In this document: one piece after another, positions 36,990 through 38,671 of the stretch
Position numbering within the stretch: the stretch's first letter is position 1
Layout of the letters: each line of letters starts with the position of its first letter
Origin: Bacteroidota bacterium
GTDB lineage: Bacteria > Bacteroidota > Bacteroidia > AKYH767-A > OLB10
Assembly: GCA_029547265.1 (NCBI GenBank)
Contig: JAKPPP010000072.1
Span: 1-38,671 of the forward strand
DNA: 38,671 nucleotides
Direction of reading: 5' to 3'
Notes under the pieces: generated by a model
Told to the model about the DNA's origin: nothing
Database searches by the model: none
The model's input: only the letters and a program-made list of their open reading frames with translations
Translations under genes and position numbers: made by a program

Positions 36990-38671
36990 ATGAAAAGAAT
37001 CTCTCCTTGGCTCGACAGGTTTGCGCAATGGCGGACAAAGAATATTGGTGAGCGTACGTTTTTGGTGCTTGTAGCAATGCTTACGGGTATCATCACCAGT
37101 ATCTTAGCTGTTTTGCTTAAAGTGGTTATTCGTTTTGTGCAGCATCTTATACAAACCGATATTATTTCGAAAAATGCTGAGTGGACATACATGGTATTGC
37201 CGTTTTTCGGGATTTTACTTTGTTCCATTTATGTGCAACGCTATTTAAGCGGAAATTTAGGTCGTGGTACTGGATTGTTATTGGTGGATATTTCACAAAA
37301 CAATGCCAATATCCCGAAGCATAAATTGTTTTCACAGATGATCAGTTCTGTTTTTACAGTGAGCTTTGGAGGATCTGCAGGATTGGAAGCTCCGATTGTT
37401 GTTACCGGAAGTGCCTACGGTAGTAATCTCGGAAAGGCACTTCGCATGACGCTTCGTGAGAAAACAATATTGATTGCCTGTGGTGCTGCAGCGGGGATAT
37501 CTGCGATCTTTAATTGTCCCACCGCAGGAGTGATTTTTGCGATGGAAGTAATATTGGCAAGAGTAACTGTACCTGTATTCATTCCGATTTTGATAGCATC
37601 TGCAACGTCAGCAGTGGTGTCGAAGTTATTGTACACCGGACAACCATTCTATCGTGTTACGAATGAATGGACATTCGCATCGATACCTTATTTCATTGTA
37701 TTGGGATTGATTTGCGGATTATTGTCTGTTTATAGTATACGCGTTTTTTCGAAAGGAGAATCCTTTTTCGTTAAGTTAAAAAGACCATATCTGAAGAGTA
37801 TATTTTGTGGTGCATTGTTAGGGATGTTGATATTTGTTTTTCCTCCGTTGTACGGGGAAGGTTATCCAAATATTCTCAATATACTTCATGCCGATTACGG
37901 GCATTTATTTAATTATACTCCCTTGTCATATTTAGTGATGAACAAATATGGAGTGTTAATTATGGCAGCGGCGCTAATGCTTACAAAAGTATTTGCTACC
38001 ATGTTCACCATTGGAGGAGGAGGAAACGGAGGTATGTTTGGATCGTCGTTGTTCGCCGGATCGTTTTTGGGATTATTATTTGTAGAAGGATTACGAATAA
38101 TGGGTATTGCAGAATTGGATCACGTTCAGTTTATTGTTGTAGCTATGGCTGGATTGCTTAGCGGAGTTATACATGCACCATTAACAGCGATATTCTTGAT
38201 AGCAGAAATCACAGGAGGTTATACGCTGTTCGTTCCGTTGATGATAGTATCTGCATTGAGTTATTTTGTCACTAAATACTTCGAGCCATATTCTGTTTAC
38301 ACTCGCAAATTAGCAATTAGTGGAGAGTTGGTATTGAATAATCCTGATTTTGAAGTGTTGAATCATTTAAAGTTAAAAGATTTGGTGGAGAAGGATTTTA
38401 GTCCGGTTCCACTGAATGGCACACTAAGGGATTTGATAAAAGTTATTCCGGAATCAAAGCGAAACTTATTTCCCGTTGTTGATCACTTCAATCAATTTCA
38501 TGGAGTGATATTGCTGGATGATATAAGAGCACTAATGTTTAAGCCGGAGAAATACGATACATTAATGATTCGTGATTTGATGCAACGAGCTCCTGCTGAA
38601 CTGGAAATCAAAGAACCTATGTCGGCCGTAATGAAAAAGTTTGAAGACACGCAAGCATGGAATCTTCCCGT
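36990..38671 (+). CDS. CLC-family chloride transporter with CBS region (truncated by window end)
   Basis: Open from the ATG at 36990, directly preceded by an in-frame TAA, to the right edge with no stop: 560 codons visible. CLC signatures are present: 'GGSAGLEAPIVVTGSAYG' with the gating glutamate at residue 133 (GLEAP in place of GREGP), 'SAIFNCPTAGVIFAMEV', 'GGGGNGGMFGSSLFAG' and 'GVIHAPLTAIFLIAEITGGY'. About ten hydrophobic helices precede a cytosolic CBS region from about residue 465 ('LRDLIKVIPESKRNLFPVVD', then 'MIRDLMQRAP'). CLC proteins are chloride channels or chloride/proton exchangers; keeping the glutamate favours exchange. CBS domains often bind adenine nucleotides. The missing C-terminus is probably short. 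Confidence 0.93.
   Translation, partial: MKRISPWLDRFAQWRTKNIGERTFLVLVAMLTGIITSILAVLLKVVIRFVQHLIQTDIISKNAEWTYMVLPFFGILLCSIYVQRYLSGNLGRGTGLLLVDISQNNANIPKHKLFSQMISSVFTVSFGGSAGLEAPIVVTGSAYGSNLGKALRMTLREKTILIACGAAAGISAIFNCPTAGVIFAMEVILARVTVPVFIPILIASATSAVVSKLLYTGQPFYRVTNEWTFASIPYFIVLGLICGLLSVYSIRVFSKGESFFVKLKRPYLKSIFCGALLGMLIFVFPPLYGEGYPNILNILHADYGHLFNYTPLSYLVMNKYGVLIMAAALMLTKVFATMFTIGGGGNGGMFGSSLFAGSFLGLLFVEGLRIMGIAELDHVQFIVVAMAGLLSGVIHAPLTAIFLIAEITGGYTLFVPLMIVSALSYFVTKYFEPYSVYTRKLAISGELVLNNPDFEVLNHLKLKDLVEKDFSPVPLNGTLRDLIKVIPESKRNLFPVVDHFNQFHGVILLDDIRALMFKPEKYDTLMIRDLMQRAPAELEIKEPMSAVMKKFEDTQAWNLP

Noticed and set aside
36884..37228. 114-residue minus-strand open frame
   Set aside because: It lies opposite the start of the CLC gene, which has family motifs and a better start.
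1..38671. Phage, insertion sequence or genomic island
   Set aside because: No integrase, transposase, tRNA junction or shift in composition was seen; the unusual parts are confined to intergenic repeats.

Overview
The window reads as a chromosomal segment of a Bacteroidota (Cytophaga-Flavobacterium-Bacteroides group) bacterium. The evidence is the set of type IX secretion (T9SS) cargo-like proteins with C-terminal sorting domains, an ECF sigma / membrane protein / Spy-like operon, a DUF4199 protein beside a DPM-type glycosyltransferase, a two-subunit transketolase, and many upstream boxes of the Bacteroidota -7 form TAnnTTTG. The order or genus cannot be decided from the sequence. No phage, integrase, transposase, CRISPR array or tRNA was seen.

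Layout. 1-193: tail of an outer-membrane-type protein. 209-1747 (-): T9SS cargo-like propeller protein. 2074-4362 (+): secreted CocE/NonD-family hydrolase. 4363-4820: repeat-filled gap. 4821-15077 (-): YiiX-like hydrolase and SppA, GH16 glycosidase, class C serine hydrolase and a large YCF48-type protein (both T9SS cargo-like), then bifunctional nuclease, EtfA and EtfB. 15234-18356 (+): TPR protein, E1-beta of a 2-oxoacid dehydrogenase, T9SS cargo. 18396-19902 (-): ECF sigma operon. 19990-23217 (-): transketolase N and C subunits with a vWA-domain gene between them. 23542-26343 (+): MutS2-like protein without a visible Smr domain, and an NTF2-like protein. 26515-27948 (-): lytic transglycosylase lipoprotein. 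28173-28643 (+): unknown protein. 28644-29437: second repeat-filled gap. 29438-33248 (-): GmhB-like phosphatase, GmhA, two glycosyltransferases, DUF4199 membrane protein. 33339-33433 (-): SRP RNA. 33628-34284 (+): small transaldolase. 34425-36758 (-): secreted repeat protein of unknown role. 36990 to the right edge (+): CLC chloride transporter with CBS region, cut by the window end.

How the genes fit together. Transketolase and transaldolase make sedoheptulose 7-phosphate, the substrate of GmhA; GmhB and the glycosyltransferases then point to heptose-containing surface glycan. EtfAB, E1-beta and the bifunctional nuclease are core metabolism and housekeeping. Much of the rest is cell envelope: SppA, the transglycosylase, the sigma/Spy module, CLC and the secreted proteins.

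The least expected features are non-coding. Five intergenic places hold degenerate tandem repeats that all have a 7-base period although the unit differs (GATGCTC, GATACAG, GATGATT, TTCATAG, AAATTCA, GGTTTAN), with several GAT-type tracts facing each other in opposite orientations. Two of these gaps also hold copies of a two-hairpin element in which the stems differ but pairing is kept. Several genes have a TAnnTTTG box ending four bases before the ATG, which predicts leaderless mRNAs; the SRP RNA promoter in the same window gives an internal ruler for this.
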